The notes under the pieces were generated by a model that saw nothing but the letters and a program-made list of their open reading frames with translations, did no database searches and was not told the DNA's origin. 31,264 bases of DNA from CAWKDC01 sp044445605. Its GTDB lineage: Bacteria > Pseudomonadota > Gammaproteobacteria > JABCZS01. A program made the position numbers and the translations under genes. The stretch is from contig JBIOEA010000026.1 of assembly GCA_044445605.1 (NCBI GenBank), positions 1 through 31,264 of the forward strand, read 5' to 3'. This document shows, piece by piece, positions 31,146 through 31,264 of this stretch; position 1 is the first letter of the stretch; each line of letters starts with the position of its first letter.

Positions 31146-31264
31146 GCCCCCATATCTCTTGTAACTGATAGGGCTATTTCAAAATCCCTGACTCTTTGCA
31201 GGCCAATCCACAATGTCTGTGCACCAGGAAAGGCGTCTCCTTTCCTCCCTATAAAACCTCCAAA

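Noticed and set aside
31146..31264. Rsm/Csr-type small RNA on the minus strand, because several GGA triplets occur
   Set aside because: The GGA triplets are not clearly in hairpin loops, block A lacks them, and the 5' end lies outside the window.
1..31264. tRNA, rRNA, CRISPR arrays, intact insertion sequences or prophage genes
   Set aside because: No cloverleaf, rRNA-like block, regularly spaced repeats, transposase, integrase or phage structural gene could be found by reading both strands.

Overview
The window reads as chromosome from a gammaproteobacterium of moderate GC. The backbone is two conserved housekeeping clusters: rpmF-plsX-fabH-fabD-fabG / acpP-fabF-mltG-tmk-holB-tatD, and an Rrf2 regulator with sufB-C-D-S-U-T. 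Interspersed genes look like host-interaction or effector genes: a 28-residue-period leucine-rich-repeat protein, a secreted HExxH protein, membrane proteins with Ser-rich tails, and a coiled-coil protein. That mix suggests a host-associated lineage such as Legionellales/Coxiellaceae. This placement is inference; no rRNA or species marker is present.

Layout. 1-217 holds a noncoding block whose core (129-194) recurs, diverged and inverted, at the far right end (31065-31145). 218-1242 (minus) is a RES-toxin / DUF2384-antitoxin operon. Maf/YceF (minus) follows, then the fatty-acid operon reads rightward from 2030. Between fabG and acpP, which normally adjoin, lies a 5.6-kb insertion (about 5946-11547). 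It carries four unrecognised genes, each with its own promoter-like sequence. Two of them (7376-8773 minus, 9050-10879 plus) are divergently transcribed paralogues of a membrane-protein family I do not recognise. A strong terminator closes the insertion, and acpP-fabF-mltG-tmk-holB-tatD resume.

16238-19627 (minus) is a CusR/CusS-like two-component system followed by an MdtG-like MFS exporter. A nearly perfect CusR-type box sits before the exporter. A FadL-type outer-membrane protein (minus) lies upstream, behind a hairpin terminator. From 21252 rightward runs a tightly overlapping SUF operon ending in a hot-dog thioesterase. Two independently promoted genes follow: a signal-peptide HExxH protein with a TPR-like end, and the LRR protein.

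Two features cut across the genes. First, a short hairpin repeat (TTGTAGGGGCGAAA-CATC-TTTCGCCC) occurs at least six times, almost always at gene 3' ends. It supplies stop codons to holB and tatD and C-terminal codons to the Rrf2 regulator, the MFS exporter and possibly the thioesterase. Second, the palindrome TCCAT-N2-ATGGA occurs both in the toxin-antitoxin promoter and just upstream of maf, suggesting a small antitoxin-linked regulon. The strongest candidates for something undescribed are the paralogous membrane-protein island inside the fab operon, the gene-end repeat, and the inverted noncoding pair at the window edges.
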